From the NCBI GenBank assembly GCA_021234155.1, contig JAJEKV010000002.1, positions 38,305,841-38,369,840 on the forward strand: DNA of 64,000 nt, written 5' to 3'. Positions 22,115 through 32,699 of the stretch are shown one piece after another. How positions within the stretch are numbered: position 1 is the stretch's first letter; every line of letters begins with the position of its first letter. This DNA is from Isoetes taiwanensis (lineage: Eukaryota; Streptophyta; Lycopodiopsida; Isoetales; Isoetaceae). The notes beneath the pieces were generated by a model. The model saw nothing but the letters and a program-made list of their open reading frames with translations, did not search any database and was not told the origin of the DNA. The translations under genes were made by a program, and so were the position numbers.

Positions 22115-22833
22115 TCGCCTTAGGTTATTGCATCTCAGTCTCCCCTTGATCTCATTGAGCCAAAGCATGGATCAAGTCTTCTTCAATCTGTATGAATCCA
22201 ATACATGCACAGTCACAATGTCAGGTTCAACTTACAGAATTATTACATGATCAAATTCTTTCAAATCTTCTATTGTACTCAAATGGAGAAAAACGAGTCG
22301 AAGCATTTGGGTCGAGGGGACCGGCCCATTTTTTTTGTTTGGGAGTGATGTTGACCGTGTTTTTGGCACCCGGTCAACATGGGAAAACTATGTAATTTTG
22401 TATGCTTAAAGGTGAAGGGGACTCTTTTATAAAGCCCAAATATTGTAAAGGTCTAAGGCACCAAAAATTAAAGGGCCTAGATCTAGTTGTTAGAATTCAA
22501 GGGCTTAGATTTGAAGGCAAAGGTTTGAGGGGTTGAAATTAAGAGGTGCATATGGAAGGGCGAGATTAAGAGATGCATTTTTGAACGGTGGAGATAAAGA
22601 GGTGCAAACTATTTCTTTTTTTGAGGAGCATGAACTCCTCCCCTCTTCCTTGCCCCAAGTTCTTGGGGAGGGTGGCAGCCTCTCCTTGGACTGGAACTAA
22701 GGACCCCCCATGGTTCAGAGACATGGAGGGATTTCCTTGTACTTGATCTTTATTATATTATAAAGAATAGTTTTAGATCCAAATTTGTTCTTCAAATGTT
22801 TGTTCAAATGCCTTCTTCTGTTTCCATGTAGCA
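22115..22833. other. Non-coding stretch
   Basis: No gene or element was recognised. A purine-rich segment at 22430-22610 repeats short words such as 'gagattaagaggtgca' and may be a degenerate low-complexity repeat. Confidence 0.4.
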
Positions 22834-23509
22834 CTAGCCCAAAATGATTTTGATTCTTGCTGTCGGAAACTGATTGGGATGTGGGAAAATCCGCCATCTA
22901 TCTCTTAGTTGCTCATGCACTTTAATTCTTTTCAAGCTTTCCCATAAATTCCTTCTATCCAACATGTCAAAAGCTTTAGTAAAATCTACAAATCCTGCAA
23001 ACAACGGCTTACATGCCCCTATTATTATATCTATCATGTCACAAAATGTCACCAAATGATCGATAATGCTTTTTTTTTTCCTAGAGCCCGCTTGTCCTAT
23101 CATGCTTTTCAGCCCATGTACTAATTTTGTTTTCAACAAAATTGGCATACAGCTTTGCAAAAAAATTACTGACCATGATCACGTGCTAATTATTTGGATC
23201 GCGCTCATCTCCAACTTTATGAATACAGACAACTGGATTGATTTGTCATTCTGTTGGAAACCCTTCTTGCGTTGCATGATTGAACATTTGTGTTATCCTA
23301 CTTGCTATTCCGGCCCCTGCCCATTTGAGCATTTTAGCCATTAAGCCAAATGTGCCGACTGCCTTTCCATTTGCCAATTTATTTAGCCCTTCGCCCACAT
23401 TTTCAACTGTGAATGAGAAATGAGTTCTGGCTTCCTGTTGAATTTCACCATTAATTTGATAGAGTTTTGTGGCATATGCTACAAGATCCCACAAACGCAG
23501 ATGTTGCAT
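22834..23509 (-). pseudogene. LINE reverse transcriptase fragment
   Basis: On the minus strand, the upstream frame reads GEGLNKLANGKAVGTFGLMA, the 'GKA.G.DG...E' start of non-LTR RT. The downstream frame reads KKKSIIDHLVTF and FAGFVDFTKAFDMLDRRNLW, the RT block with FVDF.KAFD. Stops and shifts separate them. No endonuclease or C-terminal part is present, so it is truncated at both ends. It abuts the 5' end of methyltransferase copy 1. Confidence 0.85.
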
Positions 23510-23625
23510 GTGCTACTTCCTTTCTTTACGAGGATCAGCTACCATGCTAGTAACCAACTCCACCTGGTTGTGTCGTAAAAGTGCCTATTTTTTATGCAAA
23601 CTTACAATATGTTGTTGTGCTGTAG

Positions 23626-24995
23626 ATATGGGACCTGCAAAACGAAATATTTACAGCTTTTGAAAGAGGGGAATTAAAGAGCAAAGGTAAAGCAACAGAG
23701 AAAAAAAAGGGCACATACATGCCAAAAAAAGAAATGACCATCACAGTCTGGAGGGAGCTGCAGGGATTCACGGACACAACCATCCTAGAAAGGTTACTCC
23801 AGAAAGTAGTGGACAAGGAGTTTACCTTGGAAGAGATGTCAAAGGAACTGCACAAGTAAGCCTTCATGTCTCGTGCTTTATACTTTCGGATTACTTATCT
23901 GCTTTGTATTCCGGAATAAGTAATGTGTTTAATATTTCCTGTTTGTTAGCAAAAGAACATCATTGCATGCCAAACATGCTTGATGGAGCAGTTAAACGTG
24001 GAAGCCTGGGACAGGTGTAAGGAGTTGTACCCTGTGGCAACTTCAGACGAGCGCATTGTACAATACGCTCCTAATTTTGAAGGATGGGTATAATACTTCA
24101 CCATTTGGATCTTCGTTTGTTTCAACTGTTTGTACACAACTTAACTTCATTTGCAAAAGCAGAACAAAAAGAAAAACAAAGACCTACCTGAAGGTTTCAT
24201 GCACCTTCTAAAGCTTGCTCGTGAGGAAAGGACCTTGGCCGACAGAAGGCAGTTGACGGTTGAACCGTCCGAGTTTGAAAAGTTTACATTGTTCGATCAG
24301 GACAATTTGTTTTCTGTCGTTCAAGGTGACTGCACTAAGTTGGTGGGAAGCATTAAGCCCCAGAATTTTACCCTGATCATTGCTGATATACCGTACGGGT
24401 TTAAGATCAAGGACAGCCGTTATGACGACCTACCATTTAGGAACTCCGAGTTCAATGCTTTTATTGATGGTCTAAAACAAATTACAACGGCTAAGCACTG
24501 GAGGCTAGTGGTGTTCCACTCTAGCATGCAAGCAGGAATGGTGGAAGCAAGCTTCAAGAATCATTTTGGATCCCCTGCTCAAGCAGGCTATGAGAATTTG
24601 CTCTGGTGAGAACTTATTCTGGAATACTTCTGCTTTCCTTTGCTATTCTGGAATAGTAAACTTATTTATCAATTGCTAGATTGCTAACTACACTTCTCTC
24701 CCAAAGGTACAAAACCAATATAAATTATCATGCTGGAGGCCCTAGATTGTTAAGCAAAGTGGAATATCCTCATGTAGCCTACTGGAGCTTCGACGGCAAG
24801 AGAACAATGGAGCACTTCAACACGTCTGGATGCTCTGATTTTTCTAATGTGTTAGAGTTTCCAGCCGTGTTGCAGAAGCTGCAAGACCCAAGTGCGCAGG
24901 GTAGAATTGTCAACCACTATCAGAAGCCCCAGAAATTAATCAACCAGCTTATTGACATGTTTTCACGTCAAGGAGACTGGATACTTGATGCTAGC
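23626..24995 (+). pseudogene. DPPY-type DNA methyltransferase gene, copy 1 (truncated at both ends)
   Basis: Four exons with GT-AG borders: 23626-23855, 23950-24087, 24163-24605 and 24707-about 24995. Exon 1 reads IWDLQNEIFTAFERGELKSK and ERLLQKVVDKEFTLEEMSKE. Exon 2 has CQTCLMEQLNVEAWDRCKEL. Exon 3 has AREERTLADRR, QGDCTKLVGSIKPQNFTLII and the catalytic motif ADIPYGF (class DPPY). Exon 4 has NYHAGGPRLLSKVEYPHVAY and FSRQGDWILDA, the start of the SAM-binding motif; sequence similarity to copy 2 ends there, so FSGSGTT is lost. Exon 2 is one base shorter than in copy 2 and shifts the frame. The upstream ParB-like exons are missing, with LINE sequence in their place. Motif IV precedes motif I, the beta-class order of N4/N6 methyltransferases. 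Confidence 0.85.
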
Positions 24996-24999
24996 ATAT

Positions 25000-26040
25000 A
25001 ACAGATCTCTCAATCCTGCTACAAATTTCTGTATTATTTTACTTTCTATCCCTTCCACTTGTAATTCCCTCATTTGTATGCAACATAGGAAACTTAGGAT
25101 AGTAATAATGTATCGACTTGTGTCGCCTTTGTTTGAAGAGATACTACTGTCTTTTTAAGATTAGGGTAATAATTTGCAAGATTATCGGATTCAAAAAGTA
25201 TGCCCACGTTTTATTTGAGGTAATAGTTTCTTCCTAGATACATCTGTCAAGTATTTATCCATGACCTGTAACTTCTGCCCCTTTTGTCGCTTGAACTCTT
25301 TCAAAGAAAGTTTCTCATGTCGCCAGGAATCGTAAAACTGTTGGTGAGCTTCATTTATCCTCTACATATGATGGCATCCCGGCTACTTTCTCCAACCAAT
25401 CAAGTCTTTTGGGTTGCTTGAAGGGCAACCCCTTGGGAGGTGGGTTAATAGAATATGCTATTTGATGTTGGTGGATGTACCATTTCGAAGGCCCAGATTG
25501 AAAATCTTCGTTGTGTTATATGGTGTTAGTGAGGGGTTCCTTTACCGTCAACTGTCATGAGACGGGGTTAGGGCGTCATACGACTGACCATTGTGCTTCT
25601 CCCTTGGCTTCTCATTGGTACCCTCAAATTCTTACTCGTTGGTTTTAAATCCGGCCAAGAAATCTAGTAAGAATTGGGTGGGAAGGAGTAAAGCATGATA
25701 GTTTCTATTTTTGGGGCTGTCAGATCAAGGCCTTCAATGTTGTAATAAGGTTTTTCTTTTGATGCAGATTTTGAAGCTGCTTCTTTGCTTTTTTGGCATC
25801 ATCTATCCTTCCTTTCCAACTATTTTCTATACTTTTTCAAATTGTTCGAAACATCCTTAGAGAAAAACCTACATGACTCAATCTTCCGTTTTGGAGAGCC
25901 AAAAGTTATAACAACTTGGAAGAGATGTTTTTGGGTTGCCCGCATGGCAAACCCCAGGGATGAAGTTAGAATATGCCATGGATATGTGAAATGGAAGGTG
26001 GAGATTTGTGGAGAAAGATGTTGTGAGGGTAAACCCCTAG
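25000..26040. other. Non-coding stretch after methyltransferase copy 1
   Basis: No protein family or repeat was recognised, apart from a T-rich segment near 25740-25830. Confidence 0.4.
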
Positions 26041-26049
26041 AGATGGAGG

Positions 26050-26145
26050 GGATGAAGAGGTTAACCCTCCTCTTGAACAGATTATGGGAAAGGTTTGTTT
26101 CCCATAATCTGCGAGAAGGGAGGGTTGACCTCCCTTAAATCATAG
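26050..26145. repeat. Hairpin MITE-like element, copy A
   Basis: A near-perfect hairpin (CAGATTATGGGAAA paired with TTTCCCATAATCTG, loop about 6 bp, 26089-26121) is flanked by a second inverted pair (AGGTTAACCCTCC / GGAGGGTTGACCT). The right edge GTTGACCTCCCTTAA matches the element near 27240, which suggests a small foldback transposon family. Confidence 0.6.
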
Positions 26146-26709
26146 TTCGAGCAATTTATCAGGTCGTTATCTCTACTAGACTTATTATTGTGCTTTTGTG
26201 TAACAGAGAAAAGGTCTAGATTCTCCATCTCCAACTGCTTAAAGTTTTTATGAAGATCTAAAGTTTTCCTTCTGGTGGTCAGAATCCTGGCGTCAAGCCC
26301 TCTTTCTGTGGATCCATGATGCTTCATTGCTATACACTGCCCTATTTTTGGTTCTATACATGGTATTAATCCGCCTTGACTCCCCTGTTTCTGGTACAAA
26401 ACCAATCTCAGGCTTCAAGCTGCAAGAATGAAGCTTCTTTTGCTTGTTTTTGTTCAAATCAACAAGTTTTTCTTCAGATTTGTTGTTCAATATGAAAGTT
26501 TAACCAAAGAAAGACGGAGTACCCAAGCTGTAGAAGTAATATTAAAACCTACATGCCGATTAAGGGTGAAAAAAACTCTGCAGATGCCATCATGAAGAAC
26601 TAAATTACTTGCATAAGTATTATTACGGTGCACAGGCCAGAACAGAGTACTGGAAATGAGTACCCAAGCTGGGTAGATATCCACAAATCCTACATTAATC
26701 TGAAGAAAT

Positions 26710-26930
26710 TGGAAATTGGGTGAAGCATTCCGAGCGTCTTATTTATCAACCACGATCATGTTTGAACCAAAAAAAATACACGAGGTTTTTGCAGACTTAA
26801 TGGATTTTTTCGTGAGTGTTATGTTAAAGCCACATCGAAGGAAAAAATACACGGAGTTTTTTTTATTTCATGCTGGTTCAAACATGACCATAGTTGTTAA
26901 ATAAGACGATCGGAAGCATTCTCCAAGTTT
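26710..26930. repeat. Foldback MITE-like element with long terminal inverted repeats
   Basis: The left arm CGAGCGTCTTATTTATCAAC (from 26731), continuing to CATGTTTGAACC, is mirrored by the right arm GGTTCAAACATGACC...TTAAATAAGACGATCG (ending 26912). The arms are about 38 bp. The 9-bp word GAAGCATTC lies at 26722-26730 and again at 26913-26921, which would fit a Mutator-type target duplication. It is close to being its own reverse complement, so it could instead be an extension of the inverted repeat. A related right half sits at about 42200-42270. No coding capacity. Confidence 0.7.
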
Positions 26931-27144
26931 GCTCAACAAAAAGGACAGAATATTGAATTTTCTGTAGATTATCATGATAATCTCCAGGCTCAGAGGATTA
27001 TCACGATAACCTCATGGCCTAGAAAGTTCTCTAATTTAACTTATCTTGATCCAACGGTTTGCAGCGGTCGGCTCTTGATAAATTGCAAGACATGTGGTTT
27101 AAAGCCATATAAACTGGTGAGCAATGGCAGTTCAATGGAGATGA

Positions 27145-27255
27145 GGAGGTTAACCTCCACTTTGAGTGGGTTATGTTAAATAACCCGCAAGACCAGAGGC
27201 CGAGAGGGTTATTTGGCATGACCCACGAGAGGGGAGGTTGACCTCCCTTAATCCG
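27145..27255. repeat. Hairpin MITE-like element, copy B
   Basis: The inverted arms are about 40 bp. The left arm contains GGAGGTTAACCTCC, GTGGGTTATG and AAATAACCC. The right arm, reverse complemented, contains GGAGGTCAACCTCC, GTGGGTCATG and AAATAACCC. The outer end CTCCCTTAA is shared with the element at 26050-26145. Confidence 0.6.
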
Positions 27256-28165
27256 AGGCCCGAGCAGGTTCCTTACAATGGAAGAGGGCTATGGCGAAAA
27301 TAGAGTTTCGCTGGTGGCTATGGCTTCCACTATGGCTTTATTCCATCAAATGCTTCAATATTGCTCTTACTGCGTCAAAGTTACATTCAAGATTTTTGGA
27401 TTTGGGTTTCTAGAATGCATCTGCCGGTTAAGGGTTTCTGTTCTGGTACAGGTGGGAGCTCAGGTAGGAGCTCATCCATCGCAGCCAAAAACATGCTGGG
27501 AAGATATAAATTAATGGTAGCCTCTAATCCACGATGCTTCAATACCAGGGCAAAAGCAGCTACTGCCAATTTCGGCACACTAGAAAATGCCCTTAGCTCT
27601 GAGGACGACCTTGTAAAAGGGATTTGAAAGCCCATTCCAGTTTGAGATTTGCTTCGATCTGATTGTTGGCTCTGTCTTAAAGATGCTTGAGTTTAACTGT
27701 TTGAGACTTGCCCATTCTACAACCGGAATGCTTTTTTTTTTCTGTGCCCATTCTTTGCAGCTTGAATCGAAGTAAGTTATCTCAAATTTGCAGGCTTCGA
27801 TCTTTTACCGTGTAACACGATTGCAAATTAAACGGGAGTGTTGCATCACTCCCGTTTCAAAGATTCCCTTAAAAAAAACACCAGGATTTAAAAAATGATC
27901 ATTTTCAAAAGAAGTTGGGGATTTCAAGAGAAACAAAATATTTTATCGTGCATTTTGGGCTCTTTTGAAGTGATGATCTTGCATTTGTAGAATAGAGCAC
28001 TTGGAAATGGAAAAATTCCAGACATTAATACACCAGGAATATTACTATGAATTCGAGGACATCAAAATAACGTAAAAAAAAAAAAAAAAATTTATTAATT
28101 TCTTTCAGTACATCAAATATGGCATTATTTTATAGCCAGTAGTAAATAATATAGCAAAAACTAAC
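27256..28165. other. Non-coding stretch between the two methyltransferase copies
   Basis: Two overlapping short frames near 27280-27630 (one with a Gly/Ser-rich stretch, one reading RAFSSVPKLAVAAFALVLKH on the minus strand) match nothing recognised. A short hairpin, CGGGAGTGTTGCATCACTCCCG, lies near 27834-27855, and an A16 run at about 28075-28090. Confidence 0.4.
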
Positions 28166-29679
28166 TCAGAGGTCTAAATCGAAGTCCTCAGTGTGTGATT
28201 TGCTCGTCTCACCTTTTGCTATCTCTATAGTTTGCTCCTTTGTCACTGTTTTATCTTTGTTGGTGTCAACAGTCTCTTCAGGAATAGTAGCTAGAGCTAC
28301 TTCTTTGAGCTTTGCAAAGGTAGCTTCATCTTCCAAAGAGCTTGTGAAAGGAGGTTGTATCTCAGAAGATGTCATCTTGGCAAAATTTGATGACGATTTG
28401 GCTCCCAACTCTTGATTTTCATCTGGTAGAGTTGGTAGAGCAGACAACCGCATCTTAATAAAGTCTACAACCTCTTTATCAATGTCAACAGCAACACAAT
28501 TACGGCCCTTTTTAAGTGCACATGCTATTGTTGTACCAGAGCCAGAGAAAGCATCTAGGACCCAATCTCCTGGACGTGAAAACATATCCAGAATATGGTT
28601 AATTAGCTTCGTGGCTTCGGTAATGATTCTAATTTTGCCTTGTGCACTTGGGTCCCGGAGCTTCGTAATACCTTTGGGAACTCTGGGACATTAGAAAAAT
28701 TTTGGCAGCTGTGCGTGTTAAAGTGCTCCATGGTACGCTTCCCGTCCGAAACTCGATGTAAGCTACATGGAGATACTCAACCTTGCTCAGCAGCCTCGGT
28801 CCTCCACCATGGTAGTTAATATTAGTTTTGTACCTGCAAGATCGTATTCCAGAATAGTAAGTACGTATTCCAGAATAGAACATGACGAGTTACAATTGCA
28901 ACAATGACTCAAAACTTGAAAGAAAGAACGTTTCAACTGCACTCGAGATTTGAAGACTCACCAGACCATATTTTCATAACCGGCTTGCACAAGAGAACCG
29001 GTGATTCTTGAAAGTAGCTTCCACAAGTCCGGATTGCATGCTGGAGTGGAACACAACAAGACGCCGGTGTTTTCTTTGTGGTAACTCGCTTAATTCCATC
29101 GACGAAAGCATTAAATTCGAAGTTTTTGAATGGCTGATCGTCGTAAGCGGCTATCCTTCGGCTTAAACCCATACACTAAAGTCTGCTATGACCAAAGTAA
29201 AATCTTGTGGCTTTATACTTCCAGCCAACTTAGTGCAGTCCCCATGAACGATAGAATAATAGTTATTTTGATCAAACATAGAAAACCTCTCGTAGTCGGA
29301 CGGCTCAACATCAACAATACGCCTATCCGTTAGAGTCCTCTCTTCTCTGGCTGTCCTTACCAGGTGCATAAAACCTTCTGGTAGGTCCTTGTTCTTCTTC
29401 TTGCTCTGCTAGTAAATGATGTTAGGCAGGCATCACAGAAGAAAAACATTAAAAACAGGAAAAAGACGTACCCAGCCCTCAAAATTTGGAGCGTATTGAA
29501 TAATACGCTCGTCGGAAGTTGCTATGGGATAGAGCTCTTTACATCTGTCCCAGCTGTCCACGTTCAACTGCTCCATTAAACATGTTTGGCACGTAATAAC
29601 ATTTTTCTGGCTGGAAATCAAGAACAATTAAACAAGGTGAGTATTGTTTTCTGGAAAACGAAAGCACCAAGAAGAAGCC

Positions 29680-29940
29680 AAAGTGTATTCCGGAATACCC
29701 TTTGTCTTACAAGCCAAAAGCAAAAGTGTATTCCGGAATACACATCTGCTTTACGTTCGAAGCAAAAGTGTATTCCGGAATACACTTTTGCTTTATGTTC
29801 GAAGCAAAAGTGTATTCAATACACTTTTGCTTTACGTTCAAAGCAAAAGTGTATTGTAAGCCAAAGTGTATTCTGGAATACACATTGGACTACCAACAGA
29901 AGCCAAAGTGTATTCCGGAATACACCTTGGCTTCCCGAAA
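29680..29940. repeat. Palindrome array A, inside copy 2 intron
   Basis: At least six units resemble GTGTATTCCGGAATACAC flanked by GCAAAA or TTTTGC. They are spaced by roughly 40-45 bp, with a repeated spacer 'ctttacgttcgaag'. Variants keep the arms but shorten the centre (for example GTGTATTCAATACAC). The array occupies the intron between exons 30054-30283 and 29472-29610. The matching intron of copy 1 has a single palindrome near 23907-23920. Confidence 0.85.
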
Positions 29941-30549
29941 AACAAAAGTGTGTTTCGAAAGACATCTCAGTTTGCAGACTAAGCCAGAACGTATTTTGGA
30001 AAACATTTCTTGCTACGGAAGGAAAATTTAAACGAAAGTTCTGTCGTTCTTACTTGTGCAGTTCCTTGGACATCTCTTCGAGCGTAAACTCTTTATCAAC
30101 GACCTTTTGCAGTAGCCTTTCTAGTATGTCCATGTCTGTAAAGCCCTGCATTTCTCTCCAAACCGTGATCGTCATTTCCTTCTGACGGGACGTCAGAACC
30201 TTTCTTCTTTCGAGACCTTTCCTTTACTTTTTTTAATTCACCTTTTCGAACATGGTAAATATTTCATTTTGTAGGTCCCATATCTGCACGGTAACAAACA
30301 AGGTTAGTTTCTGCATGGTTATTCCAGAATACAAAAGAAACTTACCCTGCCGTCTCTGAAGGCTAGTTGAAACCAGTTGTCATGCGGTATGAGAGACTGC
30401 TGTTTATTAGCTTCATCGTACTTAAGGCAGCACTCCACAGCGCACGCTTCCTTCAGTTCTAACGAGTATGCTAGTTTCTTCAAATCCTCTCCATATTTTT
30501 CCTTAAAAATCATATACTCCCTGTGCATAAATCGGATCTTGTCGACGAA

Positions 30550-30990
30550 GCTCATCTTTAATTTGTACTCGTTGTCAGCATTATGGGTGTTAGCAATGAT
30601 TTTTGCTTCCTCGTCGGTGAGACCACAGTAAACTGCGCACAAGACAGAGAGGTACCTGGGGTTATTCTTTTCTTTTGTACAAATTTGCCTTCTTGCCTTG
30701 AAGCTATGATTTCCTCCTAAGACGTAGTGAGTGTATGCGTTTCAAGCGTTTTCTCTGCCATATTCCTGGGGGTTTTGCATTGCTCCCCTGTCAACAAGGA
30801 CAACTATTGGGGCCACATGAGCATTTGGATTGCTCCAATTCTCGTCCTTCAAGTTCCTTAAGTGGTCGGCATAAATTTTTTGAACTTAGGCGACCTTTTC
30901 GCCCGGACTCATTCTTTGGGGGCAGCCTCATGCTAGTCACAGGAAGATAAATCACCCCTTGTACAAATTTTTCTCTATTAATAACCTCAA
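30550..30990 (-). other. ParB/sulfiredoxin-like domain segment of copy 2
   Basis: The segment has the expected order of a ParB N-terminal domain: an entry strand (INREKFVQGVIYLPVTSMRL), a helix-strand with exposed polar residues (HLRNLKDENW, VAPIVVLVDRG), the nucleotide-loop-like YVLGGNHSFKARRQI in place of the usual 'DG.HR..A', and GLTDEEAKIIANTHNADNEY in place of 'G.+..EA...A...N'. The GNHS variant lacks the usual Arg after His. The call is by motif pattern only; a profile search (PF02195) would decide. Confidence 0.65.
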
Positions 30991-31739
30991 TTCTTTCAGA
31001 GGTCTTATCAACCTTCTTTTCCTTTATTGCAACCCCGGGAGCTTTTCCTTTTCCCTTTTGTTTTTTTGAGCTTTCCTCGGGGACTTCTGTGATTTCAAGC
31101 TGCTGTACTTTTCGCTTCTTTGGTTCTTTAGCAGCTATGGTTGCTCTTGGCCTGCTAAGTTTCTTTGGCCGCACAGGGGGTTCTTTCTCGTCTTGTTCCT
31201 GGGAACCTCCATCTGATGACCTCCCTGAAGAACTAGCAGAAGGTGGTGATTGTGACCTATCTCCGTCTGATTGTTCGGACTCACTGACAGGAAAGTCCTC
31301 GCTTGTACTGGAACAAACCTGTCTAATTACTGAACACAGGGTTCGTTTTGTCCGGTAGTGTGAAAAAAATTATGCAGTCTTGGGTGGTTGCACAACCGAC
31401 AATTTTAAAGAATGCGATGTCCACAACAATGAAGCCTTGGGAGGTCTTGAAGGATAGCCTCCCACCGACCTCCTTGTCCGGCAACCCGGAGACATCTTTT
31501 ATTGTCCCAAAGGTTAACAAACCGAGTCGGCGTACCTTTTGTTCCCAAAGACTTTTACGGACGCGATGCGAAACGTCGGTGTCTTTGTATTTTCCATCTG
31601 CACTCGGTGCCGAACCGTGCATTTTGATAGTTTTCGTAAATAGCGGGCTTCGTCCCGTGTCGGTGGTGTGCTTTTGAGGGTGTGGACGCCAGGCCGAGAT
31701 TTCTTTGATGCCCTCTTGCTTCCTTCTTCCCCTGCCACT

Positions 31740-31989
31740 AAAACGCTTTTAAAACAACCATGTTAAGACGTAAATTCAAACTAAAAGCGTATTCGAATAA
31801 CATTTACTAATCTTGTGCCCTAAAGGCCGAGAAAAAGACGGGAAAACAAGCAAAAATATTGTCACTCTAAGTCAATTTCTTGTGCCTTAATTGGACTCAA
31901 AAGTGTTATTTTCAACCTAAAAAGTGTTCTGTTTCAGCTAAAAAGTGTGTTATTTAAGTGCAAAAAAACAAGTGTTCTCAAAAAGACAA
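31740..31989. other. Upstream region of methyltransferase copy 2
   Basis: AT-rich sequence with the word 'aagtgtt' or 'aaagtgttct' repeated at about 31900-31980, leading into the palindrome array. No core promoter could be assigned. Confidence 0.35.
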
Positions 31990-32312
31990 GCAAAGTGTAT
32001 TCCGGAATACACATTGCTTCTTGCGAAAGATGCAAAGTGTATTCGAAATCACTTTTGCCCTTGAGGGAAGAAAGTGTATTCGAAGCAAAGTGTATTCGAA
32101 ATACACTTTGCTTATCGGCGGTGCAAAGTGTATTCGAATACACTTTGCCCTTCTGGCGTAGAGTAAAGTGTATTATACACTTTGCTCTTCCCAAAAGGGT
32201 AACAAAGTGTATTCCTAATACACTTTGCACTTTCGCCGAGAACTAAAGTGTATTCCGGAATACACTTTGCTCGTCGCCAGATGGGCAAAGTGTATTCTGG
32301 AATACACTTTGG
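31990..32312. repeat. Palindrome array B, between divergent genes
   Basis: About eight units of the form GCAAAGTGTA...TACACTTTGC are spaced 15-25 bp apart. Centres vary: TTCCGGAA (31991 and 32244 units), TTCGAA (32122 unit), TTCTGGAA (32284 unit), TTCCTAA (32203 unit) and a single T (32163 unit). The arms stay complementary in most units. The array lies between the start of methyltransferase copy 2 (minus) and the DUF7869-type gene (plus). Weaker related words continue to about 32670 (for example actattcggaatagcat). Confidence 0.85.
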
Positions 32313-32699
32313 CCTACAAAAGCAAATCAGGAAACATAAGAAAGACGTACTATGTACTTTACATGCTTACCTGTCCATTGTTTTCGCTATGTAAATCGGA
32401 ATACGACAAATGAATATTGATCTAAGATTTCGGTGGCGACTAAATCTCTGAAAGTTTTAATGCGAATGGAGGCGCTTGATTTTCCTTTTAAAGGTAGGCC
32501 ACCGCCCGGGTTGTGTTTTTCTATGTGATCGCGAATACGTCTTGTCCAAACACTGCGGAAAGTGTATCGGAATAGCATCTTTTGTACACACACAAATCTT
32601 TGCACACACACAAACAAATGTCGCACACAAAATACTATTCGGAATAGCATTTTGTATTCTCGAATATCATTAGTCCAATCGACTTGTGAGTTAGTAACA

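Larger units (their letters stand above)
28166..31738 (-). pseudogene. ParB-like / DPPY DNA methyltransferase fusion gene, copy 2
   Basis: Read 5' to 3' on the minus strand. An N-terminal region (31738-31323) includes LWEQKVRRLGLLTFGTIKDV. A charged Ser/Lys/Glu linker (about 31290-31000) follows. A ParB-like domain (about 30990-30550) contains FVQGVIYLPVTSMRLPP, HLRNLKDENWSNPNAHVAPI, YVLGGNHSFKARRQI and GLTDEEAKIIANTHN. Then come exons 30054-30283, 29472-29610, 28962-29405 and from 28833 onward, ending at 28166. Motif I is intact (GDWVLDAFSGSGTTIACALK with VAVDIDKEVV). The catalytic DPPY region is damaged (ADFS then a shift near 29170). One in-frame TGA interrupts the ParB part near 30730, and frameshifts occur near 31620, 31320, 30880, 30220, 29170 and 28720. 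A Glu/Thr/Lys-rich tail follows the SAM-binding domain. Prokaryotes and phages have ParB-methylase combinations; here the gene has introns. Confidence 0.85.

Noticed and set aside
28075-28090. A16 run as a retrogene poly(A) tail
   Set aside because: It lies downstream of copy 2 but in the wrong orientation for that gene, and both gene copies retain introns, so retroposition is not supported.
31990-32312. CRISPR-like repeat array
   Set aside because: The repeats are full palindromes with variable centres and short, unequal, partly repeated spacers. There are no cas genes, and the context is a eukaryotic intron-bearing genome.
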